Positions 32,598-43,800 of a stretch of 64,000 bases of DNA are shown here, in pieces. Source of the stretch: Pyropia yezoensis (Eukaryota; Rhodophyta; Bangiophyceae; Bangiales; Bangiaceae); assembly GCA_009829735.1 (NCBI GenBank), contig CM020620.1:8014545-8078544 (forward strand), written 5' to 3'. Every line of letters starts with the position of its first letter. Position 1 is the first letter of the stretch. The notes under the pieces are model-generated. The model worked only from the letters and a program-made list of their open reading frames with translations. It did no database searches and was not told the origin of the DNA. Both the position numbers and the translations under genes were made by a program.

Positions 32598-33701
32598 TCA
32601 CGCCTCGCGCCCTTCACAGCTGGCCGTCGCACGGCCGCTCGTCACAGGTCCCTCAATCCACCCCTCCTCCGCAACGCGGGAACGAGCCCGCTCGGCGATG
32701 CTCCGCGTGAAAGGACGGTGCCCCTTCTTGTATCCCGAAAAGCCCGAACCGGCGCAGGGTCGGCACGCCTCACGCCGCGAGCCGCTGCACATGGGGCACA
32801 CCCGAGTGGAGGGCCGGGATGATGACGGGGAGGTGGTGGAAAGCTCATGGTAAATGGGTGTGGAAGACGCAGTAAAAGAGGAGGAGGAAGAGGAAGAAGT
32901 GGTGGTCGTGGTAAACGACAGCGACGAGACGGGCGTGCGGATGGAGCCCACGCCAAGGCAAAGCTCACAGGGGACGGTGCCAAAGCCCGAGCAGTAGTCA
33001 CACAGTTCATTGTCGTTTGGAGCGGGTGGCTGCAGCATCCAGGGGAGAGGGCAAGAGCAACCACCAGAGAAGCACGCACGTGCAAACCAGCGTGCCATCC
33101 AAACACACGAGCGAGAGAAGAGCATGACCCATAACAGAGCGCCAGATAGTAAGACACAACACAGGTCGGAAGGCCAGCCCGGCGAGAAGTACAACCACAC
33201 GCGAAAAGAACACGGAGGGACCCGCTGAGCGCGAGCAAGAACGCTACGGCGACATATCCTCCACAGACGGCCCGTCGCTGCAGCCGCCGCAAGACATACC
33301 GACCCATACAGCACGTTCAGCATCACTTCAAACATCGCGCCAGCAATACCCAGCGCAATCCCCGCACCAAGAACGCTGAGGCTCAATGCCACGGGCACGC
33401 AGCTGGGCGCAATGGCGGTGGCGTGGGCAGCCACGCCGCGCACCCCCCCCGATGGACGCCCACAGCCGCCCGCCCCACAGTCCCCCCCATCCGCACCGGG
33501 GAGGGACACCCGCCGGCGGCCCGCCCCTTGACGGCGGCCACGGTCCACGCGCTGGCCCAGCCGCCCAGGCGGAATCAGCGGCGTCGCCGCAGCGGCCGCG
33601 CCCGGCACGCGTCGCCGCCGTCCCGGCGACGGGGATGAGAGCCCGACGTGGGCCGCACAGGAGGGGCGACCGATGGTCGCTGGGGGGAAGGGCGCAATCA
33701 T
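32598..33701 (-). CDS. membrane-anchored DnaJ-type zinc-finger protein, probably plastid (two exons)
   Basis: Exon 1 33701-33300 and exon 2 33029-32598 give 277 residues. The predicted 270-bp intron has a GTATGT donor and a CTGCAG acceptor, phase 0. Residues 1 to about 95 are basic and hydroxylated, like a transit peptide. A hydrophobic segment VALSLSVLGAGIALGIAGAMF (about 104-124) should span a membrane. Exon 2 carries two CxxCxG pairs separated by a Ser/Thr linker: CDYCSGFG, CELCLGVG, then CPMCSGS and CRPCAGSG. This is the cysteine-rich fold of BSD2, LQY1, PSA2 and Orange proteins, plastid chaperone-like factors without a J-domain. Which of these it matches I cannot say. Confidence 0.6.
   Translation of the reverse strand: MIAPFPPATIGRPSCAAHVGLSSPSPGRRRRVPGAAAAATPLIPPGRLGQRVDRGRRQGAGRRRVSLPGADGGDCGAGGCGRPSGGVRGVAAHATAIAPSCVPVALSLSVLGAGIALGIAGAMFEVMLNVLYGSVCLAAAAATGRLWRICRRSVLARAQRVPPCSFRVWLYFSPGWPSDLCCVLLSGALLWVMLFSRSCVWMARWFARACFSGGCSCPLPWMLQPPAPNDNELCDYCSGFGTVPCELCLGVGSIRTPVSSLSFTTTTTSSSSSSSFTASSTPIYHELSTTSPSSSRPSTRVCPMCSGSRREACRPCAGSGFSGYKKGHRPFTRSIAERARSRVAEEGWIEGPVTSGRATASCEGREA
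33030..33299 (-). other. predicted intron, in frame and without stop
   Basis: GTATGT at the donor and CTGCAG at the acceptor. The 90 codons inside translate to a Cys/Trp/Leu-rich string unlike the flanks and the base composition is AT-richer, supporting an intron. Retention would add 90 residues without a frameshift. Confidence 0.5.
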
Positions 33702-34688
33702 GGGTAGCGGGCAGAGGGGAAAAACACCCGTAAATGGGGAAGGCCGTGGAGGGGCGGCACAATGGGCGGCACAAGCGGGGGCATGCGGGGGGAACCGACG
33801 ACGGTCGCCCCAAGCGGGCGGGCGTCCGACAACAACCCCGCGCAGCGACCCGGTGGCCCCTCAACGGCGGGGCTCTGTCAGAGCCCCAGGCCCCGCCCCA
33901 GCCGCTTCCACCCCGCGCGTCCGAGACGGCTCGCGCGGCCGGGCAACGGCAGGGAAAGAGGCAGCGGGAACGGCCCCGCCCCCCAACCCTCCCCACCGCG
34001 GCAGACGGCAACGTCGCGACCGCCCGAGAGACCACCGACGCGTGAGGGCGCCGCAGGGACACACCCCGCCCGTGGACTCCACCGCCCCGCCCCGCCCCGC
34101 CCCGCCCCGCCCCGCCCCCCCCCTCCGCGGGATGGAGAGAGTCGTAGCGTCACCGGCACGCGCCCTCTCGCCCGCAGGCCGCGCGGGCCGAGGCGGGGGG
34201 GGCCGGACAAGACAACGCCGACCCGCGCGCAGGCGGGGGTCGCTCGCGGGAGGCGGCCGGGGGGGGCAGGGGCGCGCTTGGAGGATGGAAGGACGCCACG
34301 CCCATTGCATCTTTGAGATTGTGTGGCGGAAAATACTGCAAGCCCACGGGCCCAGAATGTATCACCGACCACAGATGGGCGGGGATGCACACGTGTGATT
34401 TTGGAATGGGCCATCTGGGAGAGAGGGAGGCGGTTTGCGCCGACCCCGAGATGAGACCGGGCGGATGGCCACCGAGGTGCGGACCAAGCCACCTTGGCTA
34501 GACCCACGTTCTGACCGTCGCCCGAGGGTGTGGCAGAACGCGTTCACGCCGCCCCTTGGTCACAAACACCAAGCAGAGCGTGGTGGGTGGTCTGCTGCGA
34601 CAGTTGCGTCTTGGGGACACGGCTTTGTTCAGTGGCCATAGCCCACCCACCTCACCCCCCGACAAACATCAACCCCCACCCCTTACTA
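33702..34688. other. spacer between two minus-strand genes
   Basis: 987 bp holding the promoter of the zinc-finger gene and the 3' region of the HHL1-like gene. It includes a CCCCG pentanucleotide repeat at 34,082-34,115. No convincing gene. Confidence 0.4.
34082..34115. repeat. (CCCCG)n minisatellite
   Basis: Six to seven tandem copies of a five-base unit in non-coding DNA upstream of the zinc-finger gene. Confidence 0.85.
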
Positions 34689-35438
34689 TCATGCCTCCGC
34701 GGTCTTGCTCCGCCCCACCTGCGAAGACGTATCAATTGGCATGCTTCGGCCATCCTTCAGGGTCTTTCCAAAGTAGGCCTCGTCGCCCTTGCGGCCCCGG
34801 GGCTTGAATACGCTCGCCGTTCCCCGAGGTACTGCTTCAACCTCGGCCAGGCTCACCTTGACCACTTCTGAAACCCCCGACTCCACCTCATCCTCCCCTT
34901 CCGCGTCCTCGATGCCCAGTCGGGTACCAATGACCAGGGCGGTGCCCTTGGCGGCGACCACACCCAGCTCTGTCCACGTCCGCTTGGCCGCCTCGAGAAT
35001 CTCCCGCTTGTGTGCCCGCACGCCGCCCGATACGCCCGACGGCAGGGCGGCTTCCACTACCGCCAAGTCACCCACGCGCTTCCAATCCCCACCGGGGGAC
35101 CGCACCAGGACGGCGTGCTCGGCAGCGCCCGCGTCGGCCACTAGTCGGGCGTACAGCTTGTCCGGCCGCACCTTTGTGGACCCGTTCTCCCCGGCGGTGG
35201 CGGCGCTGGACGCCGCTTCCGAACCGGCGGCCGCGGCCTTCTTCTTGGGCGACCGCTTCTTAGCACCACCGCCCCCGCCACCGCCAAAGCCCGCCATCAT
35301 CCGCGGGGCCCCCGACCGGGTGGGGGTGCAGGGTGTCGGGCGCGTCGTCGCCGTGCGAGAAGCCGATGGAGGGGTGAAGGCGGTCAGAGGGCAGGCGACA
35401 AGGAAGCAAGGGCGGGTAGGAGAGCGGGGGGGTGCCAT
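34689..35438 (-). CDS. HHL1/DUF6523-like probable plastid protein
   Basis: 249 residues from the ATG at 35438. The first 45 or so (Pro/Ser/Thr/Arg, no acidic residues) look like a transit peptide. Then follow MAGFGGG and a basic KKRSPKKK patch. The core AEHAVLVRSPGGDWKRVGDLAV, then HKREILEAAKRTWTEL, resembles the cyanobacterial/plastid DUF6523 family that includes HHL1, a thylakoid protein linked to photosystem II repair under high light: 'FG..kk', 'v.VR....W..vG.iAV', then an acidic or basic helix. Similarity is short, so the family call is tentative. The C-terminal 80 residues are charged and unique. Confidence 0.45.
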   Translation of the reverse strand: MAPPRSPTRPCFLVACPLTAFTPPSASRTATTRPTPCTPTRSGAPRMMAGFGGGGGGGAKKRSPKKKAAAAGSEAASSAATAGENGSTKVRPDKLYARLVADAGAAEHAVLVRSPGGDWKRVGDLAVVEAALPSGVSGGVRAHKREILEAAKRTWTELGVVAAKGTALVIGTRLGIEDAEGEDEVESGVSEVVKVSLAEVEAVPRGTASVFKPRGRKGDEAYFGKTLKDGRSMPIDTSSQVGRSKTAEA

Positions 35439-36290
35439 GGCGCCCGAGCAGTGACCGACTCACGGAGAAGACAGAGTACCGGTGGGTGCCGGCGCAAGGC
35501 AGGGGGACGACTGTAGACAAGGTAGACAAGAAGGGAAGAAAGGATAGAGGGGTTGGGGACGGTCACAGGCAGAAGTGCTGTGTACCCCGTGGGACAAGCT
35601 GGGCAACGGTCGGCGACGAGAGTGCGCGTGTCGGCAGTCCGATCACTGTGCGCGGCCCCCGCTACGTGGGCTCAGGTGCCATGCACATACGAGATTCCCA
35701 ATTCAGCCGGCCAATGGAATCTGACCTCTCTGTTAACGTGGGGACCTCGTGCCCAGCTCTCGACCTATCCTGGCCGCACCAGTTTATGGATGGCACGCAG
35801 CGCAGCAACGTCGTCGGGCATCAGCCTATAGAATCCTTGGGATAACACTTTCACTTCATGACCTCGACCACCGTAAAAAATGACACGAAATATGACATAG
35901 TATCGACTTTTGGAACACATGTTGGCATCGGGTAGGTTTCGAATAGTCACCTCCCGTCACCGTCTTGCCACCTGGGCTACACCCATCTGTCCGCCCCCGC
36001 ACCCGCCCCCTCTCTCACTGTCCATTCTCGCGCTCTTCATCCACAGGCACCCCAGTCGCCCCCCCACATCACGCATGCGGGGAGGCCCCCGTTCTCCCCC
36101 TCCGAGAGGCGTTGGCAAGTTCGCGGCTGTGTGTACGTATGATTGTAGACAGCCACCGACCAAGGCATACCCCGGCAGCGGCTGGTAGTCCCCTGAAAAA
36201 CTGCCCTCCGGTAACTCCCTCAGTCTCTTCCCCACTTTCGTCCCCTCTCACCCACCCCCCTTCCCCCCTCCTCCAAGCTGTTCCCAAAAG
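35439..36290. promoter_or_regulatory. 5' region of the HHL1-like gene
   Basis: 852 bp containing the HHL1-like promoter and, at its right end, the 3' region of the small candidate gene. Partly AT-rich (35,840-35,900). No additional gene recognised. Confidence 0.35.
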
Positions 36291-36446
36291 TCACTTCAGC
36301 CCGCCCTTCGCGCCGTAGGACAGCGCCTTGCGGCCGTTGAACGGCTGCGTGGGCCGCTCCGTCAGAAAAACCACCCCAGATTCGAGGAGCGCGCGGCCGA
36401 GGCGAGTCACCTGTGCCTGGCTCGCCGTGATGACCTTCCCCGGCAT
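36291..36446 (-). CDS. candidate 51-residue protein or terminal exon
   Basis: From the ATG at 36446 the frame reads MPGKVITASQAQVTRLGRAL, then a hydrophobic and basic tail ending GRKALSYGAKGGLK and a stop. The translation is not low-complexity, unlike most shadow frames here, and its codons are GC-ending like the host genes. The frame is open upstream to about 36,600, so it may be the last exon of a spliced gene with an acceptor such as CTCCAAG at about 36,467. I do not recognise a family. Confidence 0.3.
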   Translation of the reverse strand: MPGKVITASQAQVTRLGRALLESGVVFLTERPTQPFNGRKALSYGAKGGLK

Positions 36447-39369
36447 AAACCAAGTGACGCCCTTGGAGCACGGCGGCGTCGTCAGCGTGTGCCAGGCGGT
36501 GGGACGGCCGCGACGCACGCAAGCACACCCCACTCCCCCGCTCCCCACAACGCCCCACCAATTTCTACAGCATCCCCCCCCCCCTCCCCTCGCCTTCACT
36601 CTTCTCGCGTCGTTCTCCTCGAGTCATCTGCGAGAGCTGCCCGAGGATGCCGCGCGCCGACGCCGCCATCAAACCCCGTTCATAAGTTGGCGCCCCCTCC
36701 TCACCCACTTAGCGCTCCCTCTCCATCATTGTATATCTCCGCTAAAGTGCTCCTCATGGAGGTCCAAAAACGTCAGTCCTACACGCCGCTCCCTTCACTG
36801 CATGCCAGATAGATACACGGCGAGCAGAAAAATCCTCAAATATTTGAACATTTCAGATGTCACAGGAAGCTCTAATCAAAAATCAAAAGCGTCCATAATC
36901 AAAACACAAATCTCGTATGTCCATGGCACCCGAGCCGCTACGTGTGACAGGCAATGATATCGCGAGGTCAGGAATGGGAGGACACCACAAGCGCTACTAT
37001 TGAATTGCAGATAGTAGGGTAAATACACTACAAATCTAGATATGTACTCATCCAACAATTCATGATATATCCACTGATTTATTACTTTTCGGCACCCCTC
37101 CATGAGATGAAACTTCGACAGGGCGAGAGTTCGGATTCGTTCTACCAAGACAGATTCCGTTCCGTACTGTGAGCAAAACCTAATATTAAAATGTAGCAAG
37201 TACATACGCAGCTTCTTGAGATAGCACTTGCTGGACTATGAGCAGCCCAAAGGTGTATCTCGTAGGCCGATGGGCAACTGCCATCTTTGCGCCCAAGGCT
37301 TTGCATGAAGGCGCTGCAGTGGGCAGACGCAACACACACCAGTCGGAAGAGCAACTGAAGAGCTTCACACCTGGCGACGTTCTTCCTCTGTCGCTGTGGT
37401 CTCGTCACCTCACAAAGATTTTTCGATTGGATTTTGAGCGCGTTTTACGAGCGCCTGTCCCTGGCATGCTTCCGCGTGACAGGTTCACAACGTGGCGTGG
37501 TTGCCGAGAAGGCGCAATGGACCAGTGCAAGAGGTTGAGCCAGCGAGCGGGCGAAAAAACTGAGCGTGATGTCTTCCACGGATGTCCGCTGTTGCTGAAG
37601 CGCAGTTCACAGCTCCGACCACTCCCGGACAAATTGAAAGAATGTTGACATTGTTAGGGGCCACTTTTGAGTTCGCTAGTCTGAACACGTTTCGCAGGCG
37701 CCTACAACACGGTCCAAGTTGAAGACCCAGGGAGGCCGAAATAGATCCAATTAACTTGTTATGAACATTTTACTGTGAAATCTTGATGCGCCTTCCCTGT
37801 GTTGCGGCTGCCCTTGCACTGCGATGCTTACTTTGCTCTCATACCGGTCTTTTTGCGCAGGTGGGACGGAAGCACCTTCCTGACGAGATATGTAAAAATT
37901 CAGACTCATCAAAGAACCCGTCTCGGCCAGCAGATCGATGTCATCGCGCCGCTTATCGTATGAGGTACACTTTGAGGGCCGTCAGTGGCAGCGTTGGCGC
38001 GCCATAAGACATTAGGCTTAATTAAATAGATAATTTAAAGTAGCTTATACTTCACGTGTGTATCAATGAAGCCGTGGAAAGCATCTTATTGCACGTCCGC
38101 CAAAACATACACATGCCGGGCATGACCTGGAAATTGGTTCTTTACAGATGCCTCACCATCTGCGGGCAAGGCGAAACTTGGCTTTGGTCTGCAGACTGCG
38201 TTGCACTCTCGATGCACTTGAGTGGGCCTCTTCAGGTTAAGTCTCGCCCTGTGCGCCCCTGTGGTGGCATCGCTGTGATTCGGACGAGATCCGTGAGAGA
38301 AAACATTAGCAACTATTGTTCCTCGAGCATCAAGCTACCAGGGCATGTCCTAATCCTGGCTTGGACGGGGGGGGACTTCGAACTGGGCTGGCCGGACCCA
38401 GCACGGGGAGCCATTCTTTTCAGGAACTATTGCGGTCCCTGGAATGAATTAGAGGGTGTGTTTTTGTCAGGGGAGGGCCGGGGGGCCTGGTGGCTCGCAG
38501 AGGTGCTTCTGATTGGTGTCACGGCAAGCGGTGGACCTCACGGGGAAGTCTGTCGATGGAATCTCTCGAAGGCACGTTCCGACCGGCAGGCCCGCAGGTC
38601 CACTCAACGAGCTCTACTAGGGCATGGTCCCATCACCAACCGGAAGAGCGATCAGATCCAGGCACGGTCCGCTACAGGGGCGCTTGGGTCGGCCCCTCAT
38701 TGGACAACGAATGGTACGCGAGATCAAAAAATTTGATGCGCGCCGGCGACCCGTCCATCCGCATGTATACTCTTTGGCGCACATGCCAATGTCTTAAGAT
38801 GATGCGACGCACTGCGCTGCATAACTCCTGACACGTTCTTGCACAGCAGTCCATGAATATTTTGTGGTCAAAGACCAAGCAGCGGGCTTGATTCCTCGTC
38901 AGTTGGGCTGCTGACTGCCGCCTTGCCCAGATCGGATCAAAAGAAGAGACGTGGCAACCGCGTGCCGGTTCTATTCTGGAGCGAAGTATGGGAGGGGGAA
39001 AGCGTTCGTTGCTGCCCCCCCATACTTCCTATGTACTTGAATCAGACGCACCCTAGCTCTGACGTCAATTTTAGTGAACGACAGCGCGGAAGAGGAAGCT
39101 GCTCTTCAAAGCTGATATAGAAGGAGGTCATGCTCGGCGCCACCGGCCGCCGCAGGGCACAACGGGGTGATGGGCGCACCGACGGCCGTAGAGGGGGCGA
39201 CGGACACTGCCGCCACCGCAGCCAACGACGAGGTGCTGGCCGCACTTCTGGCCGTGACTGGGGGGCAGCCAAGGCTGCCGGCGTCGTCGGTGCGAATGGC
39301 GGCCTAGGTCAGTCAGTGCCGCCTCCCAAGCTCGGCCACCGAGCGCGACTCACAGCCCAAAGGCAGTCC
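36447..39369. other. anonymous AT-richer region, start of the repeat island
   Basis: Base composition falls sharply after about 36,700. Only short open frames are present, the longest with an ATG being 37,238-37,648 (+, 136 codons) and 38,056-38,736 (+, codon start not ATG-certain); neither shows a domain. Probably decayed repeats. Confidence 0.4.
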
Positions 39370-39463
39370 TTGGGCAATGGATGGCAAATACGTCGCACTT
39401 ATCCTTTCCGACCTGCTTACCCAATATTTTAAATCAATATGCTTTCATGTGTTTCGTCATATT

Positions 39464-39848
39464 GCTGGTTAATCAATTTTGTCCTCGTGGCCCGAGACAG
39501 AAACATAGAGTCAATCTCTGAACTGCACGGGCAACGCATTGGCTGGATCGCGCTATCAGCTGCTTGAAAACCCAATCATGTGGTCGTATGCTGGGCCAAA
39601 AATGGCCGCAACTGTTTCTTTCTATTTCTTCTGAGAAGCTTGAGGTCTTCCACTGTCAGGAGCACGTTGCCGGGAGATCTTGGCAGAGCCACTTGTTTCC
39701 CAGGAAATGTGAAAATAGTGGAGGTGAAGCCAGCCTGTGGGGGCACATCGGCCTGGGAGTCGGTCCCAGCGGCGGATCTGATTGGCTGAGAGCCCATCTG
39801 AGAGAGTCAGTCTCGGTCCACGAGGACAGAATTCAGAAATCAGCAATA
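39464..39848. mobile_element. MITE-like element, copy 1
   Basis: About 385 bp with imperfect terminal inverted repeats of roughly 35 bp sharing TGTCCTCGTGG and CCGAGAC (left 39,480-39,498, right 39,810-39,828, one mismatch). It is absent at the matching point of the second hAT-like copy, and ATATTG / ATACTG flank it as a likely target duplication. Confidence 0.6.
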
Positions 39849-40685
39849 CTGCGTTTCATCCCCCATAACAAGCACGCCATCAAGTCTGTCCTGCGGGAAG
39901 GTGGGAAGGCGCTGGTGGGCTCGGTGCCGTCATCCTATGTTGTTGATAGGCTCTTCTCATTACAAATGTCGGTCGAATCCCTGATCCGAAGCAAGTTGAA
40001 AATGAGAAGATGGCGAAGGTCATGTTTGTGCACATTGAACTCAAGCTGATGGATGCGGTGGACATGACTGAAGATTGAAGAACGCTGCTTGGTCGTAAGA
40101 TATCTCATACAGCATTGGGTGTGTCCTCGAGCGGCCCTTCGCCTGCGCACATCAAGTCCAACATGACTGAGTGACTGATTGACAACTAGTACATACTGCT
40201 GTGTTGTATTTTATGTACTGAGGGGCTGAGACCCTGAGAGGGGCTCACAGCAACTCATAACCGCCCCTGGGACCCACTGTCCGACCGATCTGCGCCCGGG
40301 CCGAATCGCTTGTGCTTTCTCTCGAACCTACAAGATGGCAAGTGATCATGAACAGATCTCTTCGGGAACAGCCTCGAAGGCCAACAAACTCAGCTTCTGA
40401 AGGGCTTCAGTCGCTATGTGGTCGTTTGCTGCATAATGTTTCTCTGCAACATGGCAGTTTCCAGTAGCTCGCGCAGACACCTACGCCAAAAGTCGTCTCG
40501 TGGTGTGCCAGGACTGGGAGACCCGCGCGAGGCTGTTTCGGGGTTGTATCAAAGGTTCCGATGTGCCCCGCACCGGCTACTACTCAGAAAAGCTCCATGT
40601 GCACAATTGATTGGTCGTTCGAGCAGCTGAACGCCGATAAAAGCCAATCAGGAGCCTAGATCCATGTGAATTTTGTCGATGTAAA

Positions 40686-41090
40686 GCTGATCCCCCAATT
40701 TGGTCCCGGGGGACAGGGACTGGAAGAGAATGGGGGCTCTCTCAACGACTGAGAGAGCCGCCTGGGACCACCTTCCCAGTCTGTATGCTCTCAGAGCCTG
40801 GAACCACAGGCCGCCACCCCCTCGGGAACAAGGAGAAGACAGCCAACAATAAGAACCAGGCGCTGGAGTCGGTCTGTGGTGGCCGTCTCGCAACTATACA
40901 GCACTGCAAAGGAAGCGCTGCCGAGAACTACGCTGTGACGGTCCAGGGCCGCTCCTTGCCCGAGAATGGAGCGCCCCATTGGCTTGATCTTAGAAATACG
41001 GTGGAATACAGCAGATGGGGACCAATGAGTGTGCGCAATAGTGAAGGTGGTGGCAATCCTTGTCCCCGAGGACAAATTTCGGGGATCTGC
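40686..41090. mobile_element. MITE-like element, copy 2
   Basis: About 405 bp. Ends 40,686-40,718 and 41,058-41,090 are imperfect inverted repeats (GCTGATCCCCCAATTTG against GCAGATCCCCGAAATTTG). The ends share the TGTCCTCG core with copy 1. It is missing from the corresponding place in the second hAT-like copy near 59,610. Confidence 0.55.
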
Positions 41091-41295
41091 AATATCATGG
41101 TCCCGTCGTCCCAGGACAGCATGCAGCGAGCCTCAGTATCCGCAAGGAATCCTGGCGCGAGGTGTGGCAGTTTTTTGCTTTTTAGATCACGGGCGCAAAG
41201 GCGACAGTGATGTGTAGCAGAGTCTGGTTCCCTCGATCTCGATTAAGCGTGGAGCACTGTCCAAGCTTAACGAACGGACAACCTACTCGACGAGG

Positions 41296-41657
41296 TGTAG
41301 CACAATAGGGAACCGCTGCAAGTACACTCTCAGGGAACCCTCACCAAGGGGGATCGGCACCAACGTCACCGGGAGGCCAAGGTTGCTGTCCTTGGAGCGC
41401 AAGGCGCGGGACCAAGATGGAAGCCCAAATGGGAGGGGTTTGTTGTTCTACCATGGCCGGCGGTGGATTCGCCGCGGGCCCCCTCGTTATAAACCCTCGG
41501 AGACACTACTAACTACCCTCCACCCCAAGATGCAAGTCCCTCTGGTCATACGTAACTTATAGATACCGTAACCAGTACGGACTCCCAAATTGAAAGTTAA
41601 GGGTTAGAAGTAGTCCCCCTATATTAGGGTCACAATACGGTCATCCATATTGCTACA
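41296..41657 (-). mobile_element. solo LTR of family B
   Basis: 362 bp beginning TGTAGCA and ending TGCTACA, with a 5-bp direct duplication CGAGG on both sides (41,291-41,295 and 41,658-41,662). It is the reverse complement of the LTR at 43,213-43,575. It sits inside hAT-like copy 1, so it is younger than that repeat. Confidence 0.8.
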
Positions 41658-42730
41658 CGAGGTTCCTGAAGAAAGTTCACGGCATGAAGGGTTGAAGAGG
41701 CTTTTTTTCGACATGCATGGGAACGAATCTTCTTCCGTGTGTCTTTCACTTGACATGAGCTCAAGGAGCTCTGAGTCTGTCGAACTGAAGAGGATTTAGA
41801 CTCTGACGGAGGCCCCGCTTGCACAGCAGCGTCTCATGGAAGCCTCTAAGAATAGAGGCCAGCTCTGCGTCCGCGATGTTGGTGGGTGCGCTCTGCTTTG
41901 AGATCAAGGGCTGTGTAGCACGTCCCTGGTCGTCAAGTGTGTCGGCGTAACGTACTACAACACATAAAGCACACCACGTGTCTGATCTTGCCTCGTACGC
42001 CAATATTGACCTTGTCCTGCTGGGATGGGGTAAATGAAGTACTTTCTGAATGATGGTTTCGGTCTCGGGCCTTCAGTTATCTACACAGAGCTTCGAGGGA
42101 GTCCCAACTTTGGGCAATGTGGACAAGAGCAGGAGTGCGACCCAAGAGTATCTCAGACATTGTTTGAGCCGGCTTCATCCATTCAGCCAATGAGGCACGT
42201 GCATCGAATCGCAGATCTGAGCTTCGAATCGCATGCGAGATTACCGCCTGTACCCCCCCCCGTCTTGTCCTGTGACGCCACTGTCCAGCACACAGTGCGC
42301 CCCACGCCACGAGCGGCACACGGTTGTGCTCCCCGCAGCTTGGGCTCCATGCCTATGTGTTTTTTAAGGAAAAAGATTGAAAATCGGCCACCTGCTGCCG
42401 TCATCCGTACAGTACCAAAGCATGCCCACCCGTTCGTCACTCACCCCATGATTCCAACACCACCAGGCACCGAAGAGGAACACCACGCACCAAAGTGGCG
42501 TCCTCTACCCGTCCTGCTTCTAGTACGCCAAAAAACGCGGTGTGTAACTTTGCATGTTGGCCAGGATAGGGCTTGGTCAAAAAAGAAAGCAGGAGAAAAC
42601 AGCTGTCTTTTAGCCTCTCCTCCCATCGCCAAGATACGTATAGCAACCGGGCACCACCGTGGCCCTAACTATACCTCTGAGTCCCTGTGAGCTTGCTGGC
42701 ACATGAAAATCCCACTGCCGGTACTCAAAC

Positions 42731-43212
42731 ATGCTCCAAGGAACAGCTGTTTGCACACACTCAGACCCTCCGTTCCCAGCGTATGGTTGCAGAAAAGAAC
42801 CGGATTTGTACAGAAAGGAACCACTCTGGCTAGCTCAGCGTCTTGCTGGAAGTCTCTGCGAGTATGTGCGTCTAGAAGAAGAGGTGTGGTGTCGTGGAGT
42901 ACTCTGCTGCATTGTTCGGATCGTCCAAGTGACATTGTACCGGATTGTAGACGCCTGGGGTCAAACCCTACGACCGCTTGGCCGCCTTCCTGTCGCCATC
43001 TTTGTCAACAATGAACCAATGCTATTTTCCTTTCTAGTAGTCCAGACCCTCTCGGACCCCCTCATGCTAGGCTGGGACTTCCAGAAGCAGCATGTCAAGA
43101 TTATCCTGCATGGAGAAGGAAAGGTGCAGTTCAACCATGGGTTTGTGTCGCCGGTGCTGGAGCATCTGGACGCCAAGGTTCGTGTAGTCAAGAACAAGAA
43201 GGATCGCATCCC
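42731..43212 (+). pseudogene. retropepsin fragment of a retroelement (element C)
   Basis: From about 42,960 the frame reads LRPLGRLPVAIFVNNEPMLF, then SFLVVQTLSDPLMLGWDFQK and QFNHG. This matches the C-terminal half of retroelement aspartic proteases, with the 'd.lilGwDF' flap-distal motif. The catalytic D(T/S)G is not found upstream in an open frame. The frame is cut off by the family B LTR at 43,213, so this is an older, broken element. The codons before about 42,940 show nothing recognisable. Confidence 0.55.
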
Positions 43213-43575
43213 TGTAGCAATATGGTTGGCCGTATTGTGACCCTAATATTAGGGGGGCTACTTCAAACCCTTAACTTTCTATTTGGGAGTCCGTACTGGT
43301 TACGGTATCTATAAGTTACGTATGACCAGAGGGACTTGCATCTTGGGGTGGAGGGTAGTTAGTAGTGTCTCCGAGGGTTTATAACGAGGGGGCCCGCGGC
43401 GAATCCACCGCCGGCCATGGTAGAAGAACAAACCCCTCCCATTTGGGCTTCCATCTTGGTCCCGCGCCTTGCGCTCCAAGGACAGCAACCTTGGCCTCCC
43501 GGTGACGTTGGTGCCGATCCCCCTTGGTGAGGGTTCCCTGAGAGTGGAAGTGCAGCGGTTTCCTATTGTGCTACA
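43213..43575 (+). mobile_element. 5' LTR of element B
   Basis: 363 bp, TGTAGCA...TGCTACA, matching the inverted solo LTR at 41,296-41,657 along its whole length with scattered differences. It is followed at once by a primer-binding site and a gag-like start, so it is a 5' LTR reading rightward. It contains the perfect 14-bp palindrome CCCTAATATTAGGG at 43,241-43,254. Confidence 0.75.
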
Positions 43576-43576
43576 T

Positions 43577-43595
43577 TGGTGTAGCAGCAGGGGAC
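43577..43595 (+). other. primer-binding site of element B
   Basis: TGGTGTAGCAGCAGGGGAC, one base after the LTR end. It starts with TGG, complementary to a tRNA CCA end, and differs at one position from the site in element A. I could not assign the tRNA. Confidence 0.55.
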
Positions 43596-43800
43596 GGGAT
43601 TCCGTCATCCTTGTGGTGACGCCGTCTTCGGCCCTGGTCCACGGATAGGGATCCAGTCCGTTTCTTGTACTCTTGGTGTTGCGATCTGGTTGATTGTGTT
43701 GAGTGGTTACGTTGGACTGCGAGCTACTGTTACTCTCCCCCAACTACCCCCTCGCTCTCTTATTCGTGGTGGCTGTTACGTCGGTTGACTGATTGTGACT

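Larger units (their letters stand above)
39370..42110 (+). mobile_element. hAT-like repeat, copy 1, carrying three later insertions
   Basis: Long stretches align by eye with 58,665-60,300 in the same order and orientation, for example the block around 40,220-40,440 with 59,110-59,340 and that around 41,670-42,090 with 59,820-60,290. At about 39,930-40,060 a decayed frame reads VPSSYVVDRLFSLQMSVESL, then after a one-base shift NEKMAKVMFVHIEL. This resembles the C-terminal dimerisation motif of hAT transposases ('aSS..ERlFS...R.rl..ek...lvfi..N'). The copy is interrupted by two inverted-repeat elements and a solo LTR, annotated separately. No intact transposase remains. Confidence 0.45.

Noticed and set aside
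41296-43575. Interpreting the inverted LTR pair as one foldback transposon
   Set aside because: The left arm has its own CGAGG duplication and sits in hAT-like sequence; the right arm is followed by a primer-binding site and gag. They are two separate insertions.
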